DNA from: JAFDZO01 sp044226845
GTDB taxonomy: Bacteria > Bacteroidota > Ignavibacteria > Tepidaquicellales > Tepidaquicellaceae
NCBI GenBank assembly: GCA_044226845.1
Contig: JBGAGG010000008.1
Span: 62,001-126,000, forward strand
Reading direction: 5' to 3'
DNA: 64,000 nucleotides
In this document: in pieces, positions 32,673-41,847 of the stretch
How the letters are laid out: each line of letters opens with the position of its first letter
How positions within the stretch are numbered: the stretch's first letter is position 1
The notes under the pieces: model-generated
The model's input: only the letters and a program-made list of their open reading frames with translations
Database searches by the model: none
Told to the model about the DNA's origin: nothing
Position numbers and translations under genes: made by a program

Positions 32673-35600
32673 TTATTTAACCAAAGTCATTTTTCTTGTT
32701 TCTGTAAAGTTCGGAGTGCTTATCCTATAGAAATATACTCCGCTTGGTAAACTGCTGCCGTTAAAAGTGTATTCATAACTTCCGGCTTTCATTTCATTAT
32801 TGACTAACTGAGCGATTTCTTTTCCTGAAATATCAAATACTTTTATGCTCACAAATTCATTCTTCAGAATGCTGAACGAAATCTTTGTAGAAGGATTAAA
32901 AGGATTCGGATAATTCTGACCTAATGAATATTTATCTGCAACTGAGTTATTGTTTACTATTCCAACCGATGTTAATGAATCCCCTACTCTTGTATTACCT
33001 AAGTCATTACCGAATGAACCCCACCATACTTTTGAGTTAACATCGGTAGCAGGCAGGCTGAACGCTTTTATCCTTTTATCCATTGATGCTGCAACTAAAT
33101 CAACTTTGCCGTCTTTATCAATATCTCCGACTGCGCAAGTAGAAATTATCCAGCTATCGAAAGGCTCAACTGCAGCCATTGTAAGCGAATCAACCAATGC
33201 ACCTTGTCTTGTAAGAGGCAGCAAAAATCCGCTTTGACCTCCATACACCATATCTAAATAATTGTCACCGTCTATATCTGCTATTACGGGTGAAGAGTAG
33301 ATCTGCTGTCCTGTAGGAAGCTCCCATATTGTTGCAAGCGTTACTGCATTAAGTTTGTAAACAACTCCGTCTATTGTTGCAGCCATTAACTGCGGTGTTC
33401 CGCTCTTATCTAAGTCTGCTAGTACAGGTGATGAAACAAATCCTGAACCCATATTTCTTGATGTAACTAAGTTACCACTGTTATCATAGATGTAAATTGT
33501 TCCTGATGCAGTTGTTACAATTATTCTGTATGTTGAACTGTTTATCTTTGCAATTAAAGGTGATGAATATACTGCGCTGTCTAATGTTTTGGTGAATCTT
33601 ACGCTTCCGTCTGAGTTTAATACTTTTAGTGATTTATCTAATGTTCCTATTACAATTTCTCTTGTTCCGTTGCCGTCTAAATCAACCGCTGCAGGAGAAG
33701 GCATTATAATAATATTTCCAAAGTTATCTTCTGTGTTCTGCACCTGAACAGGAAAACCTGTTAATGCTGCTCCGCTGAATGAATATGCATACATCTTGCC
33801 GTCACCGGAAAGTACCACTATCTCTTTTTGTCCGTCATTGTTCAAGTCAACAATCATCGGAGAAGATTTAATTGCCTTTGGTGTTTGTTTCGGGAAGCCC
33901 GGTAAGTTTGCTCCGTTTTTATCAACTGCATATAGCTTACCGTCGTCCGAACCGAATGCTATTACTCTGCTTCCGTTAGGATTTAAATAAACAGCCGCTG
34001 TTGAGCGGATAAGTCCGCCTGTTGTTACTGGGAAACCGCTTACTTCAGTGCCATTTGTTTTGTATGCATGAAATTTACTATCGTATGAACCTATTAAAAT
34101 TTCTAGTTTATTATCGTTATCTATATCTGCTAATTTAGGTGATGAGAAAAAGCTTCCTGCGGAATCTAAAAAAATCAATTCATCTGTTGAATAACTTAAA
34201 TTTTGTAATCTCTTTAAGACCGAATTGTTATTTTTTTCACCGGTGAAAGCAATATTATCTGTAGTAACGTTTCTTCTTGTCCATACTTTTGCAAGGTCGG
34301 GAAAATTATACCAGTCAGTATTTGTTGTGCGTGAGCTTAATATGTAATTATTAAAATTCGGAAATGATCTCCAGATCGCGCTTGGCGGACCTTCAAGAGG
34401 CCATTTCCAATTGTATGGAAGCCTGTATGCTAAATCTAAAAAGTAACCGTAAAGAACTGTGCCTGCATCAACATTATTATCAACGTTTTGAGTGTTCCCT
34501 AATGTACCTGCTATTGATGCAATATCAATTTGTTTGTTGAGTTGGTTTATCAAAAATGGTCTTGAGTTTGCCCTTGTATAGTTCGTCGAGTTTACTGAAT
34601 TAGGATCAGTATTAATTGTCAATGTTGCAGTATACCCTTTTACAACACCTATCTGCTGAGTTTCAACATTTGTAAAAGTTCTTCCTGACTGGGGAGGAAG
34701 CGCATTGTAAGTATTAGGAAATACTTTCGCTTCAACACCGTCTGTGAAATTAACATTTGTATATCCTAATCCGGGTACCGGTACTCCGTTAGAATCTCTT
34801 ACAACTAATGTAGCTGTAGAATTTCCCGGAATTTTTAAATTATGATAAAATCCGTTTACGAATGCAGAGCCTCTTGCCAATGCTTCGTAATCAAAAACTA
34901 TTTGTGAAATTTCATTTGAATTGTTAAACGTTATTCTCTCTCTTATTCCTACAACAAAATCATTAACGTCCCAATCATTCCAACCGCTTCCTTTTAAATC
35001 TTCAAATGCAGCTATGTATGAGCTATCAGTAGTTCTTGTAGGGTTTCCTATGTTTTCATCATATCCGTATCCTCTAAAATTTGCACCGTTGAATTGTCCT
35101 GAAAAATAAACAACAGATTTATATCCTACCGCAGCATCTATAGCAATTACTTTTATTGTAACTGTTACACTGCCGCCCGTTTGACCGTTCATTGAACCTA
35201 TGTTCCAGGTAACAACTCTGCCGGAAGCAGTTCCCCCGCCTGTTGCTGATACAAACTGAGTGCCTTCTGGAATGGAATCTATCAGTCTTCCGTTTGAAAG
35301 TCCCGATGTTTCATTATTTGCATATTTAATTGTGTAAGTTACATTTGTTCCAACAGGAGGCATTACTGTTGCTCCGTCTGTTATCGATGCCGTTATATTT
35401 TTCGTAGAGTTTGTAGCAGTTCTTCCAGTGAGATTCCATGTGAAGGAATTACCATAATTAACCCAAAGTCCCCAAACTGCTATCTGTCTTCCTGCGAGAT
35501 AAGATGTCGGTTGGCCTCTGTTTATATCTCCCGGTTTGAAAAAGTTTTTTACTCCTGATCCTGCGTTTACCGGAATATTTACAGCTGCTCCGGTGTTATT

Positions 35601-35738
35601 ATACCCGTAAGAGATATAATAAAATCCGTTTCCGTAGTTTGTTACATTTTCTATAACAGGAGATACAGATTGTGAAAAAGTATAAGAAGATATCAGCATA
35701 AAGCAAAACAGGCCGATAAAATGTAGTATTTTTTGCAT
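32673..35738 (-). CDS. T9SS-exported protein with DUF11-like, LruC and FG-GAP propeller domains, long form
   Basis: 1021 residues. The N-terminal 490 or so follow the 605-residue neighbour almost domain for domain (VSPVIENVTNYGNG, YKNITASITDG-type DUF11 region, YIAAFEDLKGSGWNDWDVND). It then has an extra segment of about 390 residues made of repeats such as LADIDNDNKLEILIGSYDSK, IVDLNNDGQKEIVVLSGDGK, AVDLDGNGTREIVIGTLDKS and IADIDGDNYLDMVYGGQSG. These are FG-GAP/VCBS-type propeller blades with DxDxDG calcium-binding loops. A T9SS type A domain ends it. TTTAACCAAT lies 10 bp before the ATG. Probably an adhesin-like surface protein. Confidence 0.87.
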   Translation of the reverse strand: MQKILHFIGLFCFMLISSYTFSQSVSPVIENVTNYGNGFYYISYGYNNTGAAVNIPVNAGSGVKNFFKPGDINRGQPTSYLAGRQIAVWGLWVNYGNSFTWNLTGRTATNSTKNITASITDGATVMPPVGTNVTYTIKYANNETSGLSNGRLIDSIPEGTQFVSATGGGTASGRVVTWNIGSMNGQTGGSVTVTIKVIAIDAAVGYKSVVYFSGQFNGANFRGYGYDENIGNPTRTTDSSYIAAFEDLKGSGWNDWDVNDFVVGIRERITFNNSNEISQIVFDYEALARGSAFVNGFYHNLKIPGNSTATLVVRDSNGVPVPGLGYTNVNFTDGVEAKVFPNTYNALPPQSGRTFTNVETQQIGVVKGYTATLTINTDPNSVNSTNYTRANSRPFLINQLNKQIDIASIAGTLGNTQNVDNNVDAGTVLYGYFLDLAYRLPYNWKWPLEGPPSAIWRSFPNFNNYILSSRTTNTDWYNFPDLAKVWTRRNVTTDNIAFTGEKNNNSVLKRLQNLSYSTDELIFLDSAGSFFSSPKLADIDNDNKLEILIGSYDSKFHAYKTNGTEVSGFPVTTGGLIRSTAAVYLNPNGSRVIAFGSDDGKLYAVDKNGANLPGFPKQTPKAIKSSPMIVDLNNDGQKEIVVLSGDGKMYAYSFSGAALTGFPVQVQNTEDNFGNIIIMPSPAAVDLDGNGTREIVIGTLDKSLKVLNSDGSVRFTKTLDSAVYSSPLIAKINSSTYRIIVTTASGTIYIYDNSGNLVTSRNMGSGFVSSPVLADLDKSGTPQLMAATIDGVVYKLNAVTLATIWELPTGQQIYSSPVIADIDGDNYLDMVYGGQSGFLLPLTRQGALVDSLTMAAVEPFDSWIISTCAVGDIDKDGKVDLVAASMDKRIKAFSLPATDVNSKVWWGSFGNDLGNTRVGDSLTSVGIVNNNSVADKYSLGQNYPNPFNPSTKISFSILKNEFVSIKVFDISGKEIAQLVNNEMKAGSYEYTFNGSSLPSGVYFYRISTPNFTETRKMTLVK

Positions 35739-35957
35739 GGGGTTTGTATTGGTTAAATATTATAAATGTTTAATTATAACTCTATGTAGTGTATTATATC
35801 AATTCCTATACCATTATTTCAAGTCAGTTCAAAGATATGTTTTATTAACAATTGATGTTATAAAATCTATTCATGATATGACCGGGCGAAGTTCGGTTGT
35901 TTCATTAAGAAGTCAGGAATTTATCGGAAAGAGGTAATAGAATTTATAAAGTCTTTA

Positions 35958-35992
35958 AGAAAAACCTTCCCGAAATTTCGGGAAGGTTTAGA
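35958..35992 (-). terminator. Terminator after lipoprotein gene
   Basis: 28-nt palindrome (35962-35989) with 12-bp arms AAACCTTCCCGA / TCGGGAAGGTTT, A-run on its left as T-run on the minus strand. Confidence 0.88.
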
Positions 35993-36001
35993 TAATAGAA
36001 A

Positions 36002-36460
36002 TTATTTTTTGTACATCTTGAAATCTTTAATTGCAATATAAGGTATTACACCTCCTGCAGTACTGGCTTTTATAGTAAGGTAGAACTGAGCATTAACTTT
36101 TATTGAAGGCACAGTTACATTTATTGATTTATAAGTATTTGTTGGTGATGCATCTCTTAATGTATAGAGTCTTGTATCGCCTGCTGCATTGATATACACT
36201 AATGTATCATTTGTGTTGCTTGCAGCTTTATAGGAAAATACAATACGTGTACTATCTCTATCTGTAAAATTCATAGAACTGGAAGTTATGTTCCTGGTAT
36301 AAGAAACGTTGCCGCTTCCGAATGAGCCTGAAATAGAATCAGATATAGCAGTTGGGAACATCTCAACTTCGCCTGTATTTGGTGTTGTAGGATTATCATC
36401 TGATTTGCATCCTGCATAAATGAATGCTGAAGCTAAAAAAAGATAAATAATAATTTTCAT
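36002..36460 (-). CDS. Lipoprotein, function unknown
   Basis: 152 residues. The lipobox AFIYAGCKSDD gives a lipid-anchored protein; Asp residues after the Cys and the following NPTTPNTGE spacer are typical of Bacteroidetes-type lipoproteins. The rest is a single beta-rich domain: SISGSFGSGNVSYTRNITSS, STRIVFSYKAASNTND, and YKSINVTVPSIKVNAQFYLTIKA near the end. No family recognised. It stands alone between two T9SS cargo genes with its own terminator. Could be an accessory of the neighbouring surface proteins, but only position suggests it. Confidence 0.75.
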   Translation of the reverse strand: MKIIIYLFLASAFIYAGCKSDDNPTTPNTGEVEMFPTAISDSISGSFGSGNVSYTRNITSSSMNFTDRDSTRIVFSYKAASNTNDTLVYINAAGDTRLYTLRDASPTNTYKSINVTVPSIKVNAQFYLTIKASTAGGVIPYIAIKDFKMYKK

Positions 36461-36661
36461 AGAATGATTTTCTTTTTAAGTTGTCTTAGTTAATAAATAA
36501 TTTGGTGTTGTTCTTAAACACAACGAAGCAAATTTAAAAATTTTCCAAAATATATGCAGGAAGATTAATTCAAAGCTTTCCCCAAAAAAATACTACTTTT
36601 TGATAAATTTCATTGTTTATACACTTGATTTATCAATGTATAACTGAAACTTATTTTTCCT

Positions 36662-36693
36662 GAAAAAACGAATAGAGATAACATCGTTTTTCC
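36662..36693 (-). terminator. Weak terminator after the 716-residue propeller protein
   Basis: 7-bp stem AAAACGA / TCGTTTT with a 12-nt loop and a T-run on the minus strand, 16 bp after the stop codon. Confidence 0.55.
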
Positions 36694-36708
36694 CACGGGA
36701 ATCAGTAC

Positions 36709-38859
36709 TTACTTCACAAGCAGCATCTTCTTTGTTTCAACAAACTCCCCTGCTGATAATTTATAATAATAAATTCCGCTTGAAAGATTCGATGCATTAA
36801 ACGTTACTGAAAAACTTCCTGCGCTTTGGTTTGCATTTACCAGCTCATATACTTCCCTTCCCATCATATCAAAAATTTTCAATGTAACGTAATTCGAAAT
36901 TGGTAATTCGTAATTAATTTTTGTAGAAGGATTAAACGGATTCGGGAAGTTCTGACTCAAGATAAATTTTTCAGGCACACCTGTACTTGTCTGCGTTACG
37001 ATTACTAAAGGATTATCATACTCAACCACTGTTCCTAAGTTCCCGACAGCCCACGCTAAATTTCCGTCGTCATTAAAATGCACTGCATTCAATTGATTAA
37101 AGCTCCTTCTCGGCGGCGCAGCCCATGTTACTCCACCGTCAGTTGTCATAAAAGTATATCCGCCGCCACCGACTGCAATTCCTGTCAACGCATTCGCAAA
37201 GTCCATTCCCCAGATTGACTGCCCCAGGTTTGCGCTGTTCACCCAGTTCGTTCCGCCGTTTGTAGTTGAGTACATTTTACCTGCCGAGCCTGATGCAAAA
37301 CCTGTCAGCTCATTTGCAAATGCTATTGCAAACATACCTATCATACTTCCATCGTTTACCTGCTGTACCCAGCTCTGTCCGCTGTTCGTTGTCTTATAAA
37401 CTTTTCCGTTAAGGCTTCCACATACGTAGCCTGTATTCTCATTTAAAAAGTCCATGCTCCATGTCAGAAAAGTTGGTTCCGGAGGAGTTAAAGCATTCCA
37501 GTTAGTTCCGCCATTTGTAGTTTTCAAAACTACTCCGCCTTCCCCGCCGATAAAGCCTGTAGTTGTATTTAAAAAATCTACTGCAAGCAGATCATTCGTT
37601 CCTGCAGTTGATGACTGTGATATCCAGTTAGTTCCGCCGTTAGTAGTTGCAAGTATTACACCGTTATATCCGGCAATGTAAACTACATTGGGAGTAACTG
37701 CTTTTACATTAGCAAGCTGTGTTGTTACACCTGATGTCTGAATGGAATATGTTAAACCTTCATTTGTTGTCTTTGTAATAAATCCTGAATTGCCGGAAAT
37801 AAATCCAACTGAATTACCTGCAAACGATACTCCGTTAAGCGCGCCTGTAGAAACTCTTTTACTTATATCCGTCCATGTAAGCCCGGCATCTGTTGATTTT
37901 AATATTCTTCCGCTCTTTCCTCCTATGAAAGCAGTATTGTTATCCGCAAATTTCACACTGAAAAAATCATCTGTAAAAGCAGTAGTTATAATGTCCCATG
38001 TCTGCCCTGTATTAGTCGTTCTTAAAATTTTACCGTCAGTGCCTGCTACAAGCCCGACTGCATTTGTTGGATTAAAATCCACCGAGTATAAAATAATCGA
38101 ACCTGTATTGTTTCCGTAAACTGAATCCCAAGTTACGCCGCCGTTTGTTGTACGGGCTATTCTTTGCCTCTCGCCTAATACAAATCCTGTATTTCCTGAA
38201 CCGGTGAGTAAAAATTTTATGCAGCGGAAATCATCTGTCGAAGGTCTGAAAATTGTCGGAAGCAATGTAAATGTTGTGCCGCCGTTAGTCGATTTTATAA
38301 TTGTGTTATCGCTTGCACTTCCCCATACAATATTTGCATCAGTTGCGTCAGTACTCCAGATAGTTTTTGTTGTTACACCCGGATTTGTCTGTGATACCCA
38401 TGTAACGCCGCCGTTAGTTGTCTTCTGTATAAAACCGCCGAATCCCATCATCCATCCTGTTGATGCATCTATGAATTTTAAACCGTACTTAGTAGTATCA
38501 ATTGAAGTTGAAAGTGCTGTCCAGTTCAATCCGCCGTTTGTAGATTTAAGCGGCTTATCCGTTGGTCCTCCGCCTATTGCATAGCCTGTCTGATTACCAA
38601 TAAAAGTTACTCTTCTGAAAGGACGCTCAGGCAATGCGCTCTGCACCTGCCATGTTGTGCCTCCATCGAATGTAAGCATGGTTTCGCCTATGCTTATTCC
38701 GTATGTTACACCGATAATGTTATTGGTATTGAAAGCATGAAAATCATAAACATCGTTTACAGTAGGGTACGGACTGCGCAATATCCATTGAGCATTAGAA
38801 TTGGAAAAATTTAATATGGTTAAAAATAAAATGAAAAGGGGCAGGATATACTTTTTCAT
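36709..38859 (-). CDS. T9SS-exported beta-propeller protein (BNR/Ycf48-like), 716 residues
   Basis: Signal peptide (LPLFILFLTILNFSNSNAQ). About a dozen repeats of a roughly 42-residue unit of the form TTNGGTNW followed by VxFxNxxTGFxxGxxG, for example VVLKTTNGGTNWNALTPPE and MYSTTNGGTNWVNS. This is the BNR/Asp-box pattern of Ycf48-like and sortilin/exo-sialidase-like propellers. In non-photosynthetic bacteria it says only that the protein is a surface propeller. The C-terminal T9SS type A domain is complete (NFPNPFNPSTKINYELP to VETKKMLLVK). TTTAACCTAAA lies 14 bp before the ATG. Three paralogues follow in the window. Confidence 0.88.
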   Translation of the reverse strand: MKKYILPLFILFLTILNFSNSNAQWILRSPYPTVNDVYDFHAFNTNNIIGVTYGISIGETMLTFDGGTTWQVQSALPERPFRRVTFIGNQTGYAIGGGPTDKPLKSTNGGLNWTALSTSIDTTKYGLKFIDASTGWMMGFGGFIQKTTNGGVTWVSQTNPGVTTKTIWSTDATDANIVWGSASDNTIIKSTNGGTTFTLLPTIFRPSTDDFRCIKFLLTGSGNTGFVLGERQRIARTTNGGVTWDSVYGNNTGSIILYSVDFNPTNAVGLVAGTDGKILRTTNTGQTWDIITTAFTDDFFSVKFADNNTAFIGGKSGRILKSTDAGLTWTDISKRVSTGALNGVSFAGNSVGFISGNSGFITKTTNEGLTYSIQTSGVTTQLANVKAVTPNVVYIAGYNGVILATTNGGTNWISQSSTAGTNDLLAVDFLNTTTGFIGGEGGVVLKTTNGGTNWNALTPPEPTFLTWSMDFLNENTGYVCGSLNGKVYKTTNSGQSWVQQVNDGSMIGMFAIAFANELTGFASGSAGKMYSTTNGGTNWVNSANLGQSIWGMDFANALTGIAVGGGGYTFMTTDGGVTWAAPPRRSFNQLNAVHFNDDGNLAWAVGNLGTVVEYDNPLVIVTQTSTGVPEKFILSQNFPNPFNPSTKINYELPISNYVTLKIFDMMGREVYELVNANQSAGSFSVTFNASNLSSGIYYYKLSAGEFVETKKMLLVK

Positions 38860-39167
38860 GGTAAAATTTTTTCTTTAGGTTAAAGTAAATTAAGAATAAA
38901 ATCAAAAAGAATGAATATAATTGTTAATCTATTCTAGACAGTTCTGACAGCAGAGTACAATCTTTGACACAATATAAATATCTCTGAATTTTGATTAGTA
39001 TAGAAATCCACTCTATTCGAACAAATTGTAATAATATAAGATAAGTCTAAATAGTTTATAATGGCATGTTAGTTGTTATTAACTGATATACAAATTGAGA
39101 TTAAAAAACATCCTGAATTAAAATAATTATTCGAGAGATTATTTTTTTTATAAACTAAATAAAATAC
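38860..39167. promoter_or_regulatory. Divergent promoter region, T9SS gene / Mn-catalase
   Basis: 308 bp between divergent genes. On the plus strand, TTG at 38964-38966 and GAATTTTG at 38986-38993 are 19 bp apart. This resembles the Bacteroidetes TTG-N19-21-TAnnTTTG promoter with one mismatch and points toward the catalase gene, leaving a leader of about 165 nt. The rest is AT-rich with no other strong signal. Confidence 0.4.
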
Positions 39168-40112
39168 ATGTACTATCACGTTCAGAAATTAATAAATGAA
39201 ATTCCGGTTGATCAGCCCGATCCTTCTGCAGCTAATGCATTGCAGGAAGGTCTTGGCGGACAGTTCGGCGAAATGCGTACGATGATGCAATACTTATTTC
39301 AAAGCTTTAACTTCAGAGGAGATGCAAAACCTTATCTTGATCTGATTCACGGAGTTGGTATGGAAGAGATCAGCCATGTTGAGCTTATTGCAACTACTAT
39401 TTCAAAACTTTTAGACGGAGCGCCTGAATATCACGGCAAAAAATTTGAGACACCCGGCAAGGGCGGAAAACCGACGATGGATATGGCAAAGGAACAAATG
39501 AATCCTCACCATTTTATCGTCGGAGCGCAGGGCGCACTGCCTGTTGATGCAGCAGGAAATCCCTGGAGCGGTTCATATGTGCACAGTCACGGTAATCTCG
39601 TTTTAGATCTTATGGATAACCTTGTACTAGAGTCTACAGGTCGTTTGCAAAAATGCCGTATCTATCAGATGTCTGATAATAAAACTCTGAGAGCCACAGT
39701 TTCTTTCTTAATAGTAAGAGATGAAGCGCATCAGATGGCATTTGCAAAAGCTCTGGAAACACTTGGCGTTGACTGGAGTAAAGTTCTTCCTATTCCGAAA
39801 TTCGATGCGACTAAATATCCTGAGTGTAAAAAATTGATGGATGCAGGCATTCACAGAGAGCAGTATCATTTCAGATTAGACGGTTCTGAAATGGAGAAGA
39901 TTTACTCCGGCTCTGCTCCCGCTAATGACGGAACAGAACTCACAACATTGAAGGAGCCGAGAGTTGGTTTCCCTATGGATATGGCACCTGAAAGACCTGA
40001 GGAATTTTCTCCGGGCTTAGATCCTGAAATGCAGGAAATGGCTGATGCACTGGTAGACTTTAAAGAAAAGACAATTAAAAAAATGAATAAGAGCAAGTCC
40101 GGTAAAAAATAA
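39168..40112 (+). CDS. katN: Manganese (non-haem) catalase
   Basis: 314 residues. The N-terminus MYYHVQKLINEIPVDQPDP is characteristic. The four-helix metal-binding core shows E35 in GQFGEMRTMMQYLFQSF, a second set in GMEEISHVELIATTI and a third in VRDEAHQMAFAKALETLGVD, supplying the Glu and His ligands of the di-manganese site. The middle segment DAAGNPWSGSYVHSHGNLVLD is also conserved. It breaks H2O2 into water and O2 in the cytosol without haem. It is a lone gene inside the T9SS cargo island, and its H2O2-removing role would suit the uricase upstream. Confidence 0.96.
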   Translation: MYYHVQKLINEIPVDQPDPSAANALQEGLGGQFGEMRTMMQYLFQSFNFRGDAKPYLDLIHGVGMEEISHVELIATTISKLLDGAPEYHGKKFETPGKGGKPTMDMAKEQMNPHHFIVGAQGALPVDAAGNPWSGSYVHSHGNLVLDLMDNLVLESTGRLQKCRIYQMSDNKTLRATVSFLIVRDEAHQMAFAKALETLGVDWSKVLPIPKFDATKYPECKKLMDAGIHREQYHFRLDGSEMEKIYSGSAPANDGTELTTLKEPRVGFPMDMAPERPEEFSPGLDPEMQEMADALVDFKEKTIKKMNKSKSGKK

Positions 40113-40135
40113 TAGTGTTCACAATATAGATTGCC

Positions 40136-40176
40136 AAAAAAGCCGTATGCATTTTTATGTATACGGCTTTTTTTAT
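40136..40176. terminator. Bidirectional terminator
   Basis: 9-bp stem AAGCCGTAT / ATACGGCTT with T-runs on both strands. It ends the catalase gene and the convergent 40229-41518 gene. Confidence 0.88.
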
Positions 40177-40228
40177 AAAAATGCCTTTCCCTAATTCGTA
40201 TTAAAAAAGGAAGCAATGAAAACGGAAG

Positions 40229-41518
40229 CTACTTCACCAGCAGCATCTTTTTTGTCTCTACAAATTCATCTGTAGTTAGCTTATAAAAATAAACGCCTGA
40301 TGATAGTTTTGATGCATTAAAAGTTTTTTCAAAAATACCTGCACTGAGTTTTTGATTTACAAGCTCCTCAACTTCTTTGCCTAATGAGTTATATATCTTT
40401 AATGAGACAAAGGAAGATTTCGGAAGCTCGAATCTTATTTTAGTCGTAGGATTAAAAGGATTTGGATAATTTTGTGAAAGCTTATAATTTTGCGAAGCTA
40501 TAGTGGAAATATTTTGTATAGAAACCTGGTTCAGATCTCTTCTGTGTATACCGATATTGGCCGGAGCAAAGACATAATTGCCGCACTGAACAATTGCATT
40601 TCTCTGGAACTGCGCGCCGGGTCTGATTCCCTGATTCTGTGCGAACCAGTCCTGACCCTGATTTGTGCTGAGAAACATACCGTCATTGCAGCCGACTAAA
40701 AGGTTATTATTAAATTTTGCAATGGCATAGACAGGATTGTAGAAAGAAGGTATTCCGCTGTTAAGCAAAATCCATGATGTGCCGTTATTTGTAGTCCTGA
40801 AAACCTGTCCGTCAGTTGACGTTCCGTAAATGTAACTGTTATAATTTACCATCGAGTAAATTGTAGTCTGCGGCGGAAAACCGTAATTAACTGTATACCA
40901 TGTTAAGCCGTTATTAGTAGAAGCGTAAACTCCCAGCCCCGTTGTAACGCTTGCGCCGAGTATACCTGCAAAAAGTGTATTGCCGTTAACACATAGACAG
41001 GAAATAACACGCTCATCCAATACGGTTGACGGCTTGAACCAGTTTGCTCCGTCATTTGTGCTCATGTAAACTCCATCCTCAGTTCCGGCAAAAATATTCC
41101 CGTCTTTTTGTATGAAACATGAAACAAGTGTTCCGTTTATCATTCCATTAGCGGATGGAATCCAGGTTTTACCGCTATCGAGACTTTTATAGACACCAAC
41201 TGAGCCGGGAGGTGTGCCATTTACATCTATACCTAAAAAAACAATATTTCCTTTTGTATAAAGTCCCCTTGCGTAATCTGCCATCCATTTTGCATAAGGA
41301 AGTCCTGTTACTGTATAAGTCCAGTTAACACCAAAATTTGTGCTGTATGAAACTCCGGCTTTAGCAGAAATAATAACATTTCCTATTGATGTCATTGCAA
41401 AGGCACCGACCGTATCACCGGGGATTGACCACTGTGCATTGACACTTGAAGAAAATATTGCTAAGTTTGTTAATATTAAAGCAATTATAAAAAATATTTT
41501 TAGGTATTTATGTCTCAT
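40229..41518 (-). CDS. T9SS-exported beta-propeller protein, 429 residues
   Basis: Signal peptide (FFIIALILTNLAIFSSSVNAQ), then about six BNR-like repeats (VGVYKSLDSGKTWIPSANG, GVYMSTNDGANWF, VFRTTNNGTSWILLNSG, GMFLSTNQGQDWFAQNQG). The Asp-box S/TxDxGxTW pattern is clear, as in sialidase or sortilin-type propellers, but no sialidase catalytic residues can be assigned. The T9SS type A domain ends the protein (NYPNPFNPTTKIRFELP to VETKKMLLVK). Divergent from the next propeller gene at 41848. It shares a downstream terminator with catalase. Confidence 0.88.
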   Translation of the reverse strand: MRHKYLKIFFIIALILTNLAIFSSSVNAQWSIPGDTVGAFAMTSIGNVIISAKAGVSYSTNFGVNWTYTVTGLPYAKWMADYARGLYTKGNIVFLGIDVNGTPPGSVGVYKSLDSGKTWIPSANGMINGTLVSCFIQKDGNIFAGTEDGVYMSTNDGANWFKPSTVLDERVISCLCVNGNTLFAGILGASVTTGLGVYASTNNGLTWYTVNYGFPPQTTIYSMVNYNSYIYGTSTDGQVFRTTNNGTSWILLNSGIPSFYNPVYAIAKFNNNLLVGCNDGMFLSTNQGQDWFAQNQGIRPGAQFQRNAIVQCGNYVFAPANIGIHRRDLNQVSIQNISTIASQNYKLSQNYPNPFNPTTKIRFELPKSSFVSLKIYNSLGKEVEELVNQKLSAGIFEKTFNASKLSSGVYFYKLTTDEFVETKKMLLVK

Positions 41519-41847
41519 ATACTCTGCAAAATAAAGGTTTTTTTAACGACCTGCAAATTAAAATTTACTGCACCGCCTATAGAAACTGACGGCAAATTTG
41601 AAACTCAGTTATATATTAATAATCAAAAAGTATAGTATTGAACTTTCGTTTATTCAAAAGTGATGTAGTAGTATTCTCGCGTATAAAAATAGTTTCCACA
41701 CTACTTTTTCAATTATCCTGTAAATTAAAATACTTAAAGAACTTTCAAAACTCAATTTTTCATACAATTTTAACGGTATGAAATTTGTTATACATAAAGT
41801 AAGTTCAAATAATATACCAAGTGTTTAATATTAGCAACTATACAAAT
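41519..41847. other. Intergenic region between two divergent propeller genes
   Basis: 329 bp, AT-rich, carrying the promoters of both genes. No clear TTG-N20-TAnnTTTG match, long repeat or hairpin was seen. Confidence 0.4.

Noticed and set aside
35737..35937. 66-residue plus-strand open frame
   Set aside because: Starts inside the neighbouring gene's first codons, has no signal peptide or family pattern, and lies in a spacer holding the minus-strand gene's upstream region.
40229..41518. Sialidase
   Set aside because: Asp-box repeats are present, but the catalytic Arg triad, Tyr and Glu could not be located.
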